From the NCBI GenBank assembly GCA_017447775.1, contig JAFSMU010000026.1, positions 36,377-100,376 of the forward strand: 64,000 nt of DNA, in the 5' to 3' direction. A model generated the notes under the pieces. That model worked only from the letters and a program-made list of their open reading frames with translations. It had not been told where the DNA came from and searched no databases. This document shows positions 1-9,342 of the stretch, in pieces. This DNA comes from Clostridia bacterium (GTDB lineage: Bacteria > Bacillota > Clostridia > Oscillospirales > CAG-272). Position 1 is the first letter of the stretch; every line of letters starts with the position of its first letter. The position numbers and the translations under genes are program-made.

Positions 1-13
1 GTTTAAGGTAAAT

Positions 14-44
14 AAAAATTGCCGCCACACTGGCGGCAATTTTT
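14..44 (+). terminator. Hairpin upstream of the SCIFF maturase
   Basis: An 11-bp perfect stem (arms 16-26 and 32-42, loop ACACT) is followed by a short T run. In this family the precursor peptide gene normally sits just upstream, so this is probably the terminator or attenuator between a precursor gene outside the window and the maturase. The short T run suggests partial readthrough. Confidence 0.75.
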
Positions 45-55
45 ACAGGTGAAAT

Positions 56-1432
56 ATGATACATCAATACAAACTGAACGGATACAATATCGTTCTCGAC
101 GTTTACAGCGGCTCGGTTCACGTTGTGGATGAGGTGGCGTACGACATTATTTCGATGTTCGAGCAAAAGAGCGAGGACGAGATCGTTTCCGCAATACTTG
201 AAAAGTACAAAGATTCCCCCGACGTGACGGAGGCGGAGGTGCGCGAGTGCATAGGCGATATTGCCGAGCTTAAAGCGCAGAAAAAGCTGTTTACCACCGA
301 TCCGTACGCTTCCCTTGCGTTTGATCTGAAATCAAAATCAAACGTTATAAAGGCCCTGTGCCTTCACGTTGCGCACACGTGCAATCTCAACTGCTCATAC
401 TGCTTTGCCTCGCAGGGCAAATACAAAGGCGAGCGCGCTTTGATGAGCCTTGACGTTGGCAAGCGCGCGCTTGATTTTCTTATCGAAAATTCCGGCACGC
501 GGACAAATCTCGAGGTCGACTTCTTCGGCGGCGAGCCGCTGATGAACTGGGACGTCGTTAAGGACATCGTGCGATACGGGCGCGAGCTTGAAAAAACGAC
601 GGGCAAGCATTTTCGCTTTACGCTGACGACAAACGGCGTGCTTGTCGACGACGACGTTATAGAATTTTCCAATCGCGAGATGCACAACGTCGTTATGAGC
701 ATAGACGGACGACGTGAAGTTCACGACTTTTACCGCAAGGACTACGCGGGCAACGGTAGCTACGACAGGATAATTCCGAAGTTTCAAAAATTCGCAAAAT
801 CGCGCGGCGACACGGGTTATTACGTCCGCGGCACGTACACGCACAGGAACGTTGATTTTACAAACGACCTGTTCCACCTTGCCGACCTCGGATTTACGCA
901 GCTCAGCATGGAGCCTGTCGTCTGCGCGCCGACTGACCCCGAGGCGCTGACAGAGGAGGACTTCCCCAAGCTTTGCGAGCAGTACGAGATCCTTGCAAAA
1001 GAGATGATACGCCGCAAAAAAGAGGGCAAAGAAATCACGTTTTATCACTATATGATCGACCTCTCGCACGGGCCGTGCATCTACAAACGCATCTCCGGGT
1101 GCGGCTCCGGCACAGAGTATATGGCCGTAACGCCGTGGGGCGATCTGTACCCGTGCCATCAGTTCGTAGGCGATGAAAAATACCTTATGGGCAACATCTG
1201 GGACGGCGTTAAAAACGAGGCGGTGCGCGATGAATTCAAGAAGTGCAACGTCTACTCGCGCCGCGAGTGCGACGACTGCTGGGCAAGGCTTTACTGCTCC
1301 GGCGGGTGCGCCGCAAACGCATATCACGCAACGGGAAAGATAACCGGTACATACGAATACGGCTGTCGCCTTTTCCGCAAGCGTATGGAGTGCGCCATAA
1401 TGATGAAAGTTGCGGAAGCGCAGGACAAATAA
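56..1432 (+). CDS. scfB: Radical SAM SPASM protein, thioether-forming SCIFF peptide maturase
   Basis: This enzyme installs thioether bridges between cysteines and acceptor residues of the SCIFF (six cysteines in forty-five residues) ribosomal peptide. The N-terminal ~90 residues resemble a peptide-recognition (RRE-like) region. The radical SAM cluster is Cys109, Cys113 and Cys116 in CNLNCSYC, followed by an FFGGEPL SAM-binding motif near residue 160. The C-terminal third carries the cysteine-rich SPASM region (CGSG, PCHQF, CDDCWARLYCSGGC) for auxiliary 4Fe-4S clusters. Length of 458 residues is normal. The ATG follows AGGTGA. The substrate gene scfA is not in the window and is expected immediately left of position 1. 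The near-universal presence of this pair in Clostridia supports the taxonomic reading. Confidence 0.9.
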   Translation: MIHQYKLNGYNIVLDVYSGSVHVVDEVAYDIISMFEQKSEDEIVSAILEKYKDSPDVTEAEVRECIGDIAELKAQKKLFTTDPYASLAFDLKSKSNVIKALCLHVAHTCNLNCSYCFASQGKYKGERALMSLDVGKRALDFLIENSGTRTNLEVDFFGGEPLMNWDVVKDIVRYGRELEKTTGKHFRFTLTTNGVLVDDDVIEFSNREMHNVVMSIDGRREVHDFYRKDYAGNGSYDRIIPKFQKFAKSRGDTGYYVRGTYTHRNVDFTNDLFHLADLGFTQLSMEPVVCAPTDPEALTEEDFPKLCEQYEILAKEMIRRKKEGKEITFYHYMIDLSHGPCIYKRISGCGSGTEYMAVTPWGDLYPCHQFVGDEKYLMGNIWDGVKNEAVRDEFKKCNVYSRRECDDCWARLYCSGGCAANAYHATGKITGTYEYGCRLFRKRMECAIMMKVAEAQDK

Positions 1433-1436
1433 ACAT

Positions 1437-1470
1437 AAAAAAATCACCGCCGCGGCGGTGATTTTTTATT
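1437..1470. terminator. Bidirectional terminator
   Basis: A perfect palindrome centred at 1452/1453 (arms ATCACCGCCG and CGGCGGTGAT) has A and T runs on both sides. It serves the maturase on the plus strand and the membrane protein gene on the minus strand. Confidence 0.85.
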
Positions 1471-2391
1471 TTACTTTCTTTCGGTATTTACAAAATATTT
1501 ACCTATCCACACCGATAAGACGATGTACGCCGCGGCGACGACGCCGCCCGTTATAAACGTCGAAAAACTTGATCCGATGATCTGTGCAAACATCCCGGCG
1601 GGTGCTCCCTCGTAAATTATGGCTTTTGATATCGGAATCAAACCGCGGAACGAGATGATCGCGGTGAATATGCCGACGATCATTATCCATATCCTCGATG
1701 CGTTTGCTTTAAGTATGTCGTTCTTAGTCACAACAGGGTTGTTTGCGTTATTTTTCAGCGAGCCGACAAACAGCGATATCTTGCGCGTAAAAACAATGTT
1801 TATCACAAGCATACAAATAGCGCCGAACATAAGCGCAAACCCGAATATCATCATAATTATGCTGAATACCTCGGAAACCGCAACGCCGAGAACTTCCGCG
1901 ATCTGCTTTATAAGTCCCGTGGGAATAGAGCCGACCGAGAACTTGAAGCTGCCGTATGTAAAATAGCCGTTTTCATATATTTCGCTTGAAACTTCGTTGA
2001 TCGCCTGCGGCATAAGAATACTCATAAGCGCCAATATAAGTCCGCCGATAAAGAGGAATCCCGCGGCGACGTACATGACAATGTAATAAAATTTTGCAAC
2101 GAAATTCCCGAATTTAAGCCCGCCCTCAAACGACGAGCCTTTTTTCGCCTGTCCGTATATCACCCATCCTGCGATAAACGCAAGCAAATAAAAAACGTTG
2201 AAATTTGAAGAGAAAATAAGGTTGAAAGCGAATATAAGCGTAAGCAAAACGTTTATCGCCACCATAAGCGGCGAGCTGAGAGCGCGGCGCAGGCTTATCG
2301 TATCGCCAAAGTCAATACTCGGCGCGGGAGCGGCGGGCGCTTTTGGCGTTGCGTTTTCCGCGTTTTCGTTTGCGTTGAATTTTTCGTCCAT
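1471..2391 (-). CDS. Multi-pass membrane protein of unknown function
   Basis: The protein has 306 residues. A charged, Ala/Pro/Asn-rich cytoplasmic N-terminus of about 45 residues is followed by about six hydrophobic segments. I do not recognise the family. The start was placed at MDEKF (2391) because GGGGAAAGGAC lies just upstream; the frame is open for another 18 codons but lacks a ribosome site there. It is transcribed convergently with the SCIFF maturase. Nothing suggests a transporter motif or catalytic residue. Confidence 0.7.
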   Translation of the reverse strand: MDEKFNANENAENATPKAPAAPAPSIDFGDTISLRRALSSPLMVAINVLLTLIFAFNLIFSSNFNVFYLLAFIAGWVIYGQAKKGSSFEGGLKFGNFVAKFYYIVMYVAAGFLFIGGLILALMSILMPQAINEVSSEIYENGYFTYGSFKFSVGSIPTGLIKQIAEVLGVAVSEVFSIIMMIFGFALMFGAICMLVINIVFTRKISLFVGSLKNNANNPVVTKNDILKANASRIWIMIVGIFTAIISFRGLIPISKAIIYEGAPAGMFAQIIGSSFSTFITGGVVAAAYIVLSVWIGKYFVNTERK

Positions 2392-2517
2392 AACTGTCCT
2401 TTCCCCGCCGAAGCGGATAAAAAATATTATTTTACGACGCGGCAAAATTCGCCGCGTTATACTATTTGATTATATGGCAAAAGCGCCTTTTGTTCGATGA
2501 GGTTTGCAATTTTGCAT

Positions 2518-2898
2518 TCAGTCAACGTTTTCCTTTTCGTCGGGAATAAAGCCGTAAAAATTACCGTTTACTATCGCCACGGTGCCGCTTTCGCCTACGC
2601 TGAGCGACAGATATGTCTGCTCGTCTACCGAGAGCTCGATGAGCTTATCATATTCGGTCGTAAACTCAACGCGAAAAAGCTTCTCCATTTTCGGTGTTTT
2701 GTATCCGTATGAGGCCGTGTCGCACGTCATATTTGAAACGGTAACGTGTATTTCTTCAATTTGAGGCAAATCTGCGCCATCCATTTGATCAAGAAGCTTT
2801 TTTTCATTTCGTTTATTTGAAATTATAATACTTATCAAACCACCGATAACAATTACCGTAACCGAAATCAAAAGCACCCATCCGAAAACGTTTTCCAT
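2518..2898 (-). CDS. Small membrane-anchored protein, DUF2500-like
   Basis: The protein has 126 residues with one N-terminal membrane helix (about residues 5-27), a basic KRNEKK stretch, then a soluble beta-rich domain. The ending, an FRVEF strand followed by a 'Y-x-L-S-V-G-x-x-G-T' motif and a final NGNFYGF, resembles the DUF2500 (YhhM) domain of unknown function. The ATG has AAGGAG seven bases upstream. It lies between an unrelated membrane protein and a ribbon-helix-helix regulator on the same strand, possibly read from the promoter at 3235-3263. Confidence 0.65.
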   Translation of the reverse strand: MENVFGWVLLISVTVIVIGGLISIIISNKRNEKKLLDQMDGADLPQIEEIHVTVSNMTCDTASYGYKTPKMEKLFRVEFTTEYDKLIELSVDEQTYLSLSVGESGTVAIVNGNFYGFIPDEKENVD

Positions 2899-2940
2899 AT
2901 TATACTCCTTTTGTAAAATAGGAAATATTTAGTATTTTTA

Positions 2941-3201
2941 TCAAACCGACGTGCTTTTTTTCATTTCTCCGAGATTTGAAAACGACGTTCCTGCCTCGTT
3001 GGCTTTCACAGCCTCCTCAACTGCGGATTTCCCGTTTTTCTTGCGCTGGCGCACACATTCCGTAAGCAGATACTCTATCTGACCGTTTACGGATCGAAAA
3101 TCGTCATCCGCCCACTTTGCAAGCGCGTCGTAGAGCTTTGTCGAAATTCTGAGCGGCACCTGCTTCTTTTCATTTTCACTTGACACTGCGTTTTCTTTCA
3201 T
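2941..3201 (-). CDS. Ribbon-helix-helix (Arc/CopG-like) DNA-binding protein
   Basis: The protein has 86 residues. Residues 14-50 ([17 protein letters not shown] followed by [13 protein letters not shown]) form a strand and two helices typical of Arc-like regulators. The C-terminus is polar and Ser/Lys-rich. GAGGTG precedes the ATG. It probably binds DNA as a dimer on tandem sites; the direct repeats in its own promoter (3226-3245) are the natural candidate operator. Its target beyond itself is unknown. Confidence 0.75.
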   Translation of the reverse strand: MKENAVSSENEKKQVPLRISTKLYDALAKWADDDFRSVNGQIEYLLTECVRQRKKNGKSAVEEAVKANEAGTSFSNLGEMKKSTSV

Positions 3202-3225
3202 TTTAATTCACCTCGCCACTTGTTC

Positions 3226-3263
3226 GATATCACAATGATATCACAAAAATCGTTATTTGTCAA
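3226..3263 (-). promoter_or_regulatory. Promoter of the ribbon-helix-helix gene with tandem operator repeats
   Basis: On the minus strand TTGACA (3258-3263) and TATCAT (3235-3240) are separated by 17 bp. The nine-base word GATATCACA occurs twice (3226-3234 and 3237-3245) with an 11-bp period, covering the -10 box. This is the geometry expected for side-by-side ribbon-helix-helix dimers and suggests autorepression. Confidence 0.7.
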
Positions 3264-3309
3264 TACGTGCAGACGATTTTTTATATCAAAAGCACATTTC
3301 ATTTACCAC

Positions 3310-3337
3310 TTGACAAAATTTCCCTTTATGATATAAT
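3310..3337 (+). promoter_or_regulatory. Sigma-A type promoter of the lipid kinase-valS pair
   Basis: TTGACA (3310-3315) and TATAAT (3332-3337) are perfect consensus hexamers with 16 bp spacing, divergent from the ribbon-helix-helix promoter. Confidence 0.85.
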
Positions 3338-3373
3338 ATTACCTTGTTAAAATATATTAAATCGAGGTATAAA

Positions 3374-4348
3374 ATGAAACACATTTTTCTTGTAAACCCC
3401 GCTGCCGGAAAAGGCAAAACACTTCCCGCTCTGCTTCAAAGGATAACGTATTCATGCGAAAAGCTTGGCGTTGACTATGAAATATATCACACAACGACCG
3501 TCGGCGACGCTACGAGATACGCAAAAAAGAGATGCGAAGAATCGCCGAATGAAACGCTTCGTTTCTATGCTTGCGGCGGCGACGGAACGATGAACGAGGT
3601 CGCAAACGCGCTTGCTTGCCGCAAAAACGCGGAGCTTGCCGTCGTGCCTACGGGCACGGGAAACGACTTTCTAAGAGTATTTTCACACATAGAGAATTTC
3701 TCCGATATGGATAAGCTCATCCTCGGCAAAGCGATACCGATGGACATAATCAAATTCGGCGAGGAAAAATATTCGCTCAATATTCTCAACATCGGCTTTG
3801 ACTGCGAGGTCGTAAAGAGAGTTGAAGAGATCAAGCGCGCGTCTTGGGTGCCGCACGGCATGGCGTACTCCATCGCGGTAACGCAGGTCATAACAAAGCT
3901 TTACGGCTCCGATTTTACGATAACGACGGACGACGGCAAGGTCTACGACGGCAACCACATTCTCGTTGCGTTTGCAAACGCGCAGTACTACGGCGGCGGT
4001 TACAGACCGGCACCGACGGCGCTCGTCAACGACGGGCTGATGCACGTTTGCCTGTTTGACAGAATATCGCGACCGATGCTTATGCGTCTGCTTCCGAAGT
4101 ACAAAGCGGGAACGCATCTCGACGGCATTGAAAAGCGCCCGTATCTGCATTATTTCTCTTGCAAGAAAGCGACGTTTGAGGCTCCCGATATGATGACGGT
4201 ATGCGCCGACGGCGAGCTTTCCCCCGCGAAGAAGCTTGAGATCGAGGTCGTACCTCTCGGCATCAACGTCGTCGTGCCGCAAGGCTCAAAATGCACGGCG
4301 CTCGTCAAAAAACAGAAACCGTCAGCAGAAAACGAAAGCAAAGAATAA
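3374..4348 (+). CDS. DagK-like lipid kinase (diacylglycerol/sphingosine kinase family)
   Basis: This enzyme is predicted to phosphorylate diacylglycerol or a related lipid at the membrane, recycling it into phospholipid synthesis. The start was moved to MKHIFLVNP (3374), preceded by GAGGT, because the family begins with that strand. The nucleotide-binding region is visible as NPAAGKGKT near the N-terminus and CGGDGTMNEV around residues 65-75, then GTGNDFLR. The length of 324 residues is typical. It is followed 21 bp later by valS and probably co-transcribed with it. Lipid specificity cannot be read from the sequence. Confidence 0.85.
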   Translation: MKHIFLVNPAAGKGKTLPALLQRITYSCEKLGVDYEIYHTTTVGDATRYAKKRCEESPNETLRFYACGGDGTMNEVANALACRKNAELAVVPTGTGNDFLRVFSHIENFSDMDKLILGKAIPMDIIKFGEEKYSLNILNIGFDCEVVKRVEEIKRASWVPHGMAYSIAVTQVITKLYGSDFTITTDDGKVYDGNHILVAFANAQYYGGGYRPAPTALVNDGLMHVCLFDRISRPMLMRLLPKYKAGTHLDGIEKRPYLHYFSCKKATFEAPDMMTVCADGELSPAKKLEIEVVPLGINVVVPQGSKCTALVKKQKPSAENESKE

Positions 4349-4369
4349 AATCGAAAAGAGATAATCATT

Positions 4370-7006
4370 ATGATAAAAGAATTACCGAAAACGTACAACC
4401 CGACGGAAATTGAAAAGCCGCTTTACAAAACGTGGGCGGAAAAGGGATATTTCAAGCCGTCGGATGACAAAAGCAAAAAACCGTTTACAATAGTTATCCC
4501 GCCCCCGAACGTAACGGGACAGCTTCACATGGGGCACGCGCTTGACGAAACGATGCAGGATACTATCATCCGCTTCAAGCGTATGCAGGGATACGCGGCG
4601 CTCTGGGTGCCGGGAACAGACCACGCGGGCATCGCAACGCAGATAAAGGTCGAGGAATACCTGCGCAAAGAAGAAGGCAAGACGCGCTACGACCTCGGCC
4701 GCGAGGCGTTTACGGCGCGCGTATGGGAGTGGAAGGAAAAATACGGCTCCCGCATAATCGAGCAGCTTAAAGCGATCGGCTCCTCGTGCGACTGGTCGCG
4801 CGAGAGATTTACGATGGACGATACCCTCTCCGCCGCGGTCAAAAAAGTGTTTGTTTCGCTCTACAACAAAGGGCTGATCTACCGCGGATTCCGCATCAGC
4901 AACGTTTGCCCGCACTGCGAAACGGCGCTCTCCGACGCCGAGGTCGAATATAAGGAGCAGGAAGGCAATTTCTGGCATATCCGTTATAAAGTCAAAGGAA
5001 GCGACGAGTACGTGACAGTTGCGACGACGCGCCCGGAAACGATGCTGGGCGACACGGCGGTCGCCGTTCATCCCGAGGATGAAAGATACGCTCACCTTGT
5101 CGGAAAGACGCTGATCTTGCCGCTTGTCGAGCGCGAGATACCCGTCATCGCCGACGAATACGTTGAAAAGGATTTCGGGACCGGATGCGTTAAGATCACG
5201 CCGTGCCACGACCCCAACGACTACGAGGTCGGCAAGCGCCACGATCTGCCGATGATAACCGTTATTGACGGCAAGGGCAAGATCACAGGCGGATATAAAT
5301 ACGACGGCATGGACAGATACGACGCAAGACGTGCCATAGTTGCCGATCTTGAAGCGGGCGGATACCTTGTAAAAGTCGAAAAATGCTCGCACAACGTCGG
5401 CTGCTGCTATCGCTGCGGAACTGTTGTCGAGCCGCTCGCGTCGCGCCAGTGGTACGTTAAAATGGAGCCGCTTGCAAAAGAGGCGATCCGCGTCGTCGAG
5501 GATGGCACGATAAAATACGTTCCCGACAGATTCTCAAAAATTTACCTCAACTGGATGTACGGCATACGCGACTGGTGCATCTCCCGTCAGCTCTGGTGGG
5601 GACACCGCATACCCGCTTACTACTGCGACGACTGCGACGAAATAACCGTTTCCGAAACGGACGTTACGGTTTGCCCCAAATGCGGCGGCACACACGTTCA
5701 TCAGGATGAGGACGTGCTTGATACGTGGTTCTCCTCGGCGCTTTGGCCGTTCTCAACGCTCGGCTGGCCCGAAAAGACGGACGATCTTGCGCGCTTCTAT
5801 CCCACATCCGTTCTTGTTACGGGTTACGACATTATTCCCTTCTGGGTCGCCCGTATGATAACGATGGGTATGGAATGTATGAAAGAAAAGCCGTTCTCGC
5901 ACGTGCTCATTCACGGGCTTGTGCGCGACGCGCAGGGGCGCAAGATGTCAAAGTCGCTCGGCAACGGCATCGACCCGCTTGAAATAATCGATAAATACGG
6001 CGCGGACGCGCTTCGTTTTGCGCTCCTTACCGGAAATTCCCCCGGCAACGATATGCGATTCTCTCCCGAAAAGGTCGAAAGCGCGCGCAACTTCACAAAC
6101 AAGATCTGGAACGCGTCTCGCTTTGCGATGATGTATACCCCCGAATCGCTGACGGACACCGTGCTTCCCGAAAGATCGGCACTCAGGCTTGAGGACAAAT
6201 GGGTTCTTTCAAAATACAACGCGCTTGTATCCGAAGTTACCGAAAATCTTGAAAAATACGAGCTTGGCGTTGCGCTTGCAAAGCTTTACGACTTTATATG
6301 GAGCGTGCTTTGCGACTGGTACATCGAGCTTATAAAGCCAAGACTCTTTGAGGGCGGCGATGATTGCGAGAACGCGTGCCGCGTGCTTCTGCACGTTCTG
6401 CGCGGCTCAATGGCAATGCTTCATCCGTTTATGCCGTTCATTACCGAAACGATATGGCAGTCCGTACCGCACGACGGCGAGAGCATTATGATATCCGAGT
6501 TCCCGAAATGCGACGATGGACTTTGCTACCCCGACGAGGAGAAGAAAATGGAGCTTGTCGTATCGGCTATCCGCCAGATACGCAACCGCCGCGCAGAAAT
6601 GAACGTTCCGCCGTCAAAAAAGACGAAAATGTTCATAGTTTCGCCCGAAAAATCGGCGTTCTCCGATGAAACGGCGTACTTCTTCAAAAAGCTCGCGGGC
6701 GCTGAGGACGTTTCCTTCCCCGACGATTATGCCGACGATAGCGCGGTTCGCATAATTTCCGACAAAGCCGTCGTATTTATTCCGCTTGCGGATATGATAG
6801 ACGTCGATAAGGAGATCGCGCGTCTTGACGGCGAGCGCAAAAAAATGCTTGATGAGATCGAGCGCATCGACAAGAAGCTTTCAAACGAGGGATTTGTGGC
6901 AAAAGCCCCCGCGTCTGTTGTCGATGGCGAGCGTGCAAAACGCCAAGGCTACGTCGATAAACTCGCACTTATCGAAGAAAATATCAAAAAATACAAAAAT
7001 ATGTAA
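4370..7006 (+). CDS. valS: Valyl-tRNA synthetase
   Basis: A class I aminoacyl-tRNA synthetase that charges tRNA-Val, 878 residues, complete. The HIGH signature is LHMGH (residues 52-56) after PPNVTG, and the KMSKS loop is KMSKS at 525-529. The editing (CP1) domain contains the [19 protein letters not shown] segment. The C-terminal ~65 residues form the characteristic coiled coil ([20 protein letters not shown]). A weak AAAGAG site precedes the ATG, and it likely shares the promoter at 3310. No T-box is present. Confidence 0.97.
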   Translation: MIKELPKTYNPTEIEKPLYKTWAEKGYFKPSDDKSKKPFTIVIPPPNVTGQLHMGHALDETMQDTIIRFKRMQGYAALWVPGTDHAGIATQIKVEEYLRKEEGKTRYDLGREAFTARVWEWKEKYGSRIIEQLKAIGSSCDWSRERFTMDDTLSAAVKKVFVSLYNKGLIYRGFRISNVCPHCETALSDAEVEYKEQEGNFWHIRYKVKGSDEYVTVATTRPETMLGDTAVAVHPEDERYAHLVGKTLILPLVEREIPVIADEYVEKDFGTGCVKITPCHDPNDYEVGKRHDLPMITVIDGKGKITGGYKYDGMDRYDARRAIVADLEAGGYLVKVEKCSHNVGCCYRCGTVVEPLASRQWYVKMEPLAKEAIRVVEDGTIKYVPDRFSKIYLNWMYGIRDWCISRQLWWGHRIPAYYCDDCDEITVSETDVTVCPKCGGTHVHQDEDVLDTWFSSALWPFSTLGWPEKTDDLARFYPTSVLVTGYDIIPFWVARMITMGMECMKEKPFSHVLIHGLVRDAQGRKMSKSLGNGIDPLEIIDKYGADALRFALLTGNSPGNDMRFSPEKVESARNFTNKIWNASRFAMMYTPESLTDTVLPERSALRLEDKWVLSKYNALVSEVTENLEKYELGVALAKLYDFIWSVLCDWYIELIKPRLFEGGDDCENACRVLLHVLRGSMAMLHPFMPFITETIWQSVPHDGESIMISEFPKCDDGLCYPDEEKKMELVVSAIRQIRNRRAEMNVPPSKKTKMFIVSPEKSAFSDETAYFFKKLAGAEDVSFPDDYADDSAVRIISDKAVVFIPLADMIDVDKEIARLDGERKKMLDEIERIDKKLSNEGFVAKAPASVVDGERAKRQGYVDKLALIEENIKKYKNM

Positions 7007-7014
7007 ATTATCAT

Positions 7015-7042
7015 TGACAAATTCACCATCAAGTGATATAAT
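7015..7042 (+). promoter_or_regulatory. Consensus promoter between valS and its terminator
   Basis: TTGACA (7015-7020), 16 bp, TATAAT (7037-7042). It starts right behind the valS stop codon and would fire only about 35 bp ahead of the terminator hairpin at 7082-7117. See the finding on a possible very short RNA. Confidence 0.7.
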
Positions 7043-7081
7043 GATCTGCGAAAGCGGTCATATTTCACACAAATGAAGATC

Positions 7082-7117
7082 AAAACCGCCTTTGACAAAT
7101 AAAAAGGCGGTTTTTTT
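7082..7117 (+). terminator. Terminator behind valS
   Basis: Arms AAAACCGCCTTT and AAAGGCGG are followed by seven T residues. It separates valS from the DUF4349 gene. Confidence 0.85.
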
Positions 7118-7187
7118 CAAAAATAAGTGAGATAAAACGCCGATCAAAACGACTAATAAGCGAAAATAGTTTTTACGGAGGTATGAT

Positions 7188-8105
7188 ATGAAAAAAGTTT
7201 TTTGTCTTGTCATCGCGGCGCTCATGGCTGTCATGCTTGTTTCGTGCGGAAATAAAGGAGCAAGTTCTATAAATCCGTCAAGCGGGTACGTTGCAGACAG
7301 AGAAAGCGCAAACGCACCGACAAAGGAATATGTGACCGACGTCGATTATGCCGGCGACAATTCCGCTGAGGAATACTCGCGTAAAATAATAAAGACGCAG
7401 AATCTGTCGCTCGAAACGCTTGAATTTGACGAAGGCGTCAAGACGATCGAGGCGACGGTTGAAAAATACGGCGGCTATCTCAGTTCAAGCGAGATAGCAA
7501 ACGGCACAAGTATCCGATATTATTATTCGTCATCGTCACGCACAGCGAGCTTTTCCGTGCGCGTTCCCGCAGAAATGCTTGACGGATTTGTAAAAGAGAT
7601 ATCGGAAAAATTCAACGTTCTCTCTTCCCGCCTTTCCACCGAGGAAATAACAGACACATACTACGATCTGAAAGCTCAGTACGACTCTCTCAAGCAGCAG
7701 GAAGAGCGCATTGAGGAGATGATGAAAAAGGCCGACAAGCTCTCCGATCTGATCACGCTTGACAACAAGCTCACTGAAATAAGATCGAAGATGAATTACG
7801 TCTGGTCAAGAATACAGTACTATGACAAGGCTGTCGATATGTCGTTTGTCAACATCACGCTTTATGAGGTTCAAAAGTACGCAGAGGTTCAGGATCCCAC
7901 GTACGGCGAGCGCGTAGGCGAAGCGGCAGGCGGCGGCTGGTCGGCGTTTGTATCGTTTATGGGCGAAATATTCATCGGCTTCCTTTACGTGTTCCCGTTC
8001 CTGCTTGTTTCCGGCGGCGTGGCTATCGCTGTCATATTCATTATCAAGGGAATTAAGAAGAAAAAAGCAAATAAATCAAGCGGCGACAATTCGCAAAATA
8101 AATAA
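7188..8105 (+). CDS. DUF4349 domain lipoprotein
   Basis: The protein has 305 residues. A lipoprotein signal ends at LVSC (Cys20), so it is exported and lipid-anchored. The central region (about residues 65-225) has the DUF4349 pattern: 'TQNLSLETLEF', 'GGYLSSSE', then a long coiled coil (YDSLKQQEERIEEMMKKADKL) and 'SFVNITLYEV'. One strong membrane helix near residues 255-280 and a lysine-rich C-terminal tail follow. A GGAGG site precedes the ATG. The function of DUF4349 is unknown; an envelope role is inferred from topology only. Confidence 0.85.
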   Translation: MKKVFCLVIAALMAVMLVSCGNKGASSINPSSGYVADRESANAPTKEYVTDVDYAGDNSAEEYSRKIIKTQNLSLETLEFDEGVKTIEATVEKYGGYLSSSEIANGTSIRYYYSSSSRTASFSVRVPAEMLDGFVKEISEKFNVLSSRLSTEEITDTYYDLKAQYDSLKQQEERIEEMMKKADKLSDLITLDNKLTEIRSKMNYVWSRIQYYDKAVDMSFVNITLYEVQKYAEVQDPTYGERVGEAAGGGWSAFVSFMGEIFIGFLYVFPFLLVSGGVAIAVIFIIKGIKKKKANKSSGDNSQNK

Positions 8106-8110
8106 AAACA

Positions 8111-8142
8111 AAGTCCGGGCGGGATAAACCGCCCGGACTTTT
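8111..8142. terminator. Bidirectional terminator between the DUF4349 gene and sigF
   Basis: A 12-bp perfect stem (8111-8122 with 8129-8140, loop GATAAA) is flanked by A and T runs. The sigF stop codon at 8142-8144 lies directly against its right-hand T run. Confidence 0.85.
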
Positions 8143-8879
8143 CAGTTTGCCATATGTCGTCTGAGTTTTTCAAAAATACGTTTTTCCTCACGCGAGACCT
8201 TGACTTGCGTGATACCGAGAATTTTCGCCGTTTGCTGTTGGGAAAGCTCGCGGTAAAACCGCAGCGCGATTATCTGTCTGCTTGTTTCGTCAAGTGATCG
8301 TATGGCCTGATCGAGCGCGATAAGGTCTGTCTTTTTTTCGATCTCGCTGTCGCGGCTCGGCGTGACCGCCTCTATCGTCATTCCGTCCTCGCCGATAGGG
8401 TCCTGAAGCGAGCACACGGGGGACGTCGCTTCAAGGCACTCCGCGATCTCTTCGCGGGAAAGCCCCGATAGTTCGCAGATCTCGCTGATTTTCGGCTCGC
8501 GCGAATGGATTTTTTCAAACTCTTCACGTATCTTCATCAGCCCTATCGCGCGGCGCTTGATGTCGCGGCTGACTTTTATCATCCCGTCGTCGCGCAAAAA
8601 GCGCCGTATTTCCCCGATTATCAGCGGCACGGCATAAGTCGAAAACGCCGTACCGTACGCAAAATCGAAGCTTCGCGCCGCCTTTATCATTCCCATGGCG
8701 CCGATTTGAACGATGTCCTCGTATTCGGTGCCGCGGCCGATAAAACGCCTTGCGATGTTTTTTACAAGTCCCATATTGGCGCAGATAAGCTCGTCAAGCG
8801 CCGCGCCGTCGCCTTCTTGTATGCGCTTAATTAGTTCAAAATTTGCGTTTTCCGTCTTTTTGTCGCTTTGTTCGTTCAT
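8142..8879 (-). CDS. sigF: Sporulation sigma factor SigF
   Basis: A forespore-specific RNA polymerase sigma factor of 245 residues. Region 2 contains the TEYEDIVQIGAMGMIKAARSFD core-binding and -10 recognition stretch; region 3 covers about residues 115-165. Region 4 ends with the helix-turn-helix QQQTAKILGITQVKVSREEKRI. It is the third gene of a spoIIAA-spoIIAB-sigF operon, 13 bp behind spoIIAB with an AAGGAGG site. That order identifies it as SigF rather than SigG. Activity is expected to be held by SpoIIAB and released by SpoIIAA. Confidence 0.93.
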   Translation of the reverse strand: MNEQSDKKTENANFELIKRIQEGDGAALDELICANMGLVKNIARRFIGRGTEYEDIVQIGAMGMIKAARSFDFAYGTAFSTYAVPLIIGEIRRFLRDDGMIKVSRDIKRRAIGLMKIREEFEKIHSREPKISEICELSGLSREEIAECLEATSPVCSLQDPIGEDGMTIEAVTPSRDSEIEKKTDLIALDQAIRSLDETSRQIIALRFYRELSQQQTAKILGITQVKVSREEKRIFEKLRRHMAN

Positions 8880-8892
8880 TTTCTCCCCTCCT

Positions 8893-9342
8893 TTATGTAG
8901 GAGAGCTTTTTTTGGAGGAGAGTTTCTTCGTTATTGTGACTTTTGTCCCTTTGCCGAGCGCCGATTTTACCGTCAGCTTATCGGAAAGGCTTTCCATTAT
9001 CGAAAAGCCCATGCCGCTTCTATCCTCGTCGGGCGCCGTTGTGAACAGCGGCGCTCGCGCTTGCTCGACGTCGCCGATGCCGCAGCCGCGGTCGGAAACT
9101 GTTATTTTGACGGTGCCGTCGTCGTATGACCGCAGGATCATCGCGACCTCTCCGGACGTGCCGCGATACGCGTGGACGATTGAGTTTGTAACAGCCTCGC
9201 TTACCGAGCATCTGACGTCGGCAAGCTCCTCTGCCGTCGGATCGAGCATGATCAGAAAGCTTGTGGCGATCCCGCGCGCCAGCGCCTCGTTGCACGAATT
9301 TGAAACGAATGTGCATCTCAGTTCATTTTGCGGCTTTTTCAT
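8893..9342 (-). CDS. spoIIAB: Anti-sigma F factor and serine kinase SpoIIAB
   Basis: A GHKL-fold kinase that binds and inhibits SigF and phosphorylates SpoIIAA. Visible motifs are the N-box (SVSEAVTNSIVHAYRG), the G1 box (DRGCGIGD) and the G2 box (RSGMGFSIMESL). The protein has 149 residues, normal for the family. Its start overlaps the end of spoIIAA by 20 bp, with AAGGAGG inside the upstream gene, so the two are probably translationally coupled. Confidence 0.95.
   Translation of the reverse strand: MKKPQNELRCTFVSNSCNEALARGIATSFLIMLDPTAEELADVRCSVSEAVTNSIVHAYRGTSGEVAMILRSYDDGTVKITVSDRGCGIGDVEQARAPLFTTAPDEDRSGMGFSIMESLSDKLTVKSALGKGTKVTITKKLSSKKSSPT

Noticed and set aside
8142..8879. SigG instead of SigF
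   Set aside because: Gene order behind spoIIAA and spoIIAB identifies SigF; SigG is normally linked to spoIIGA-sigE.
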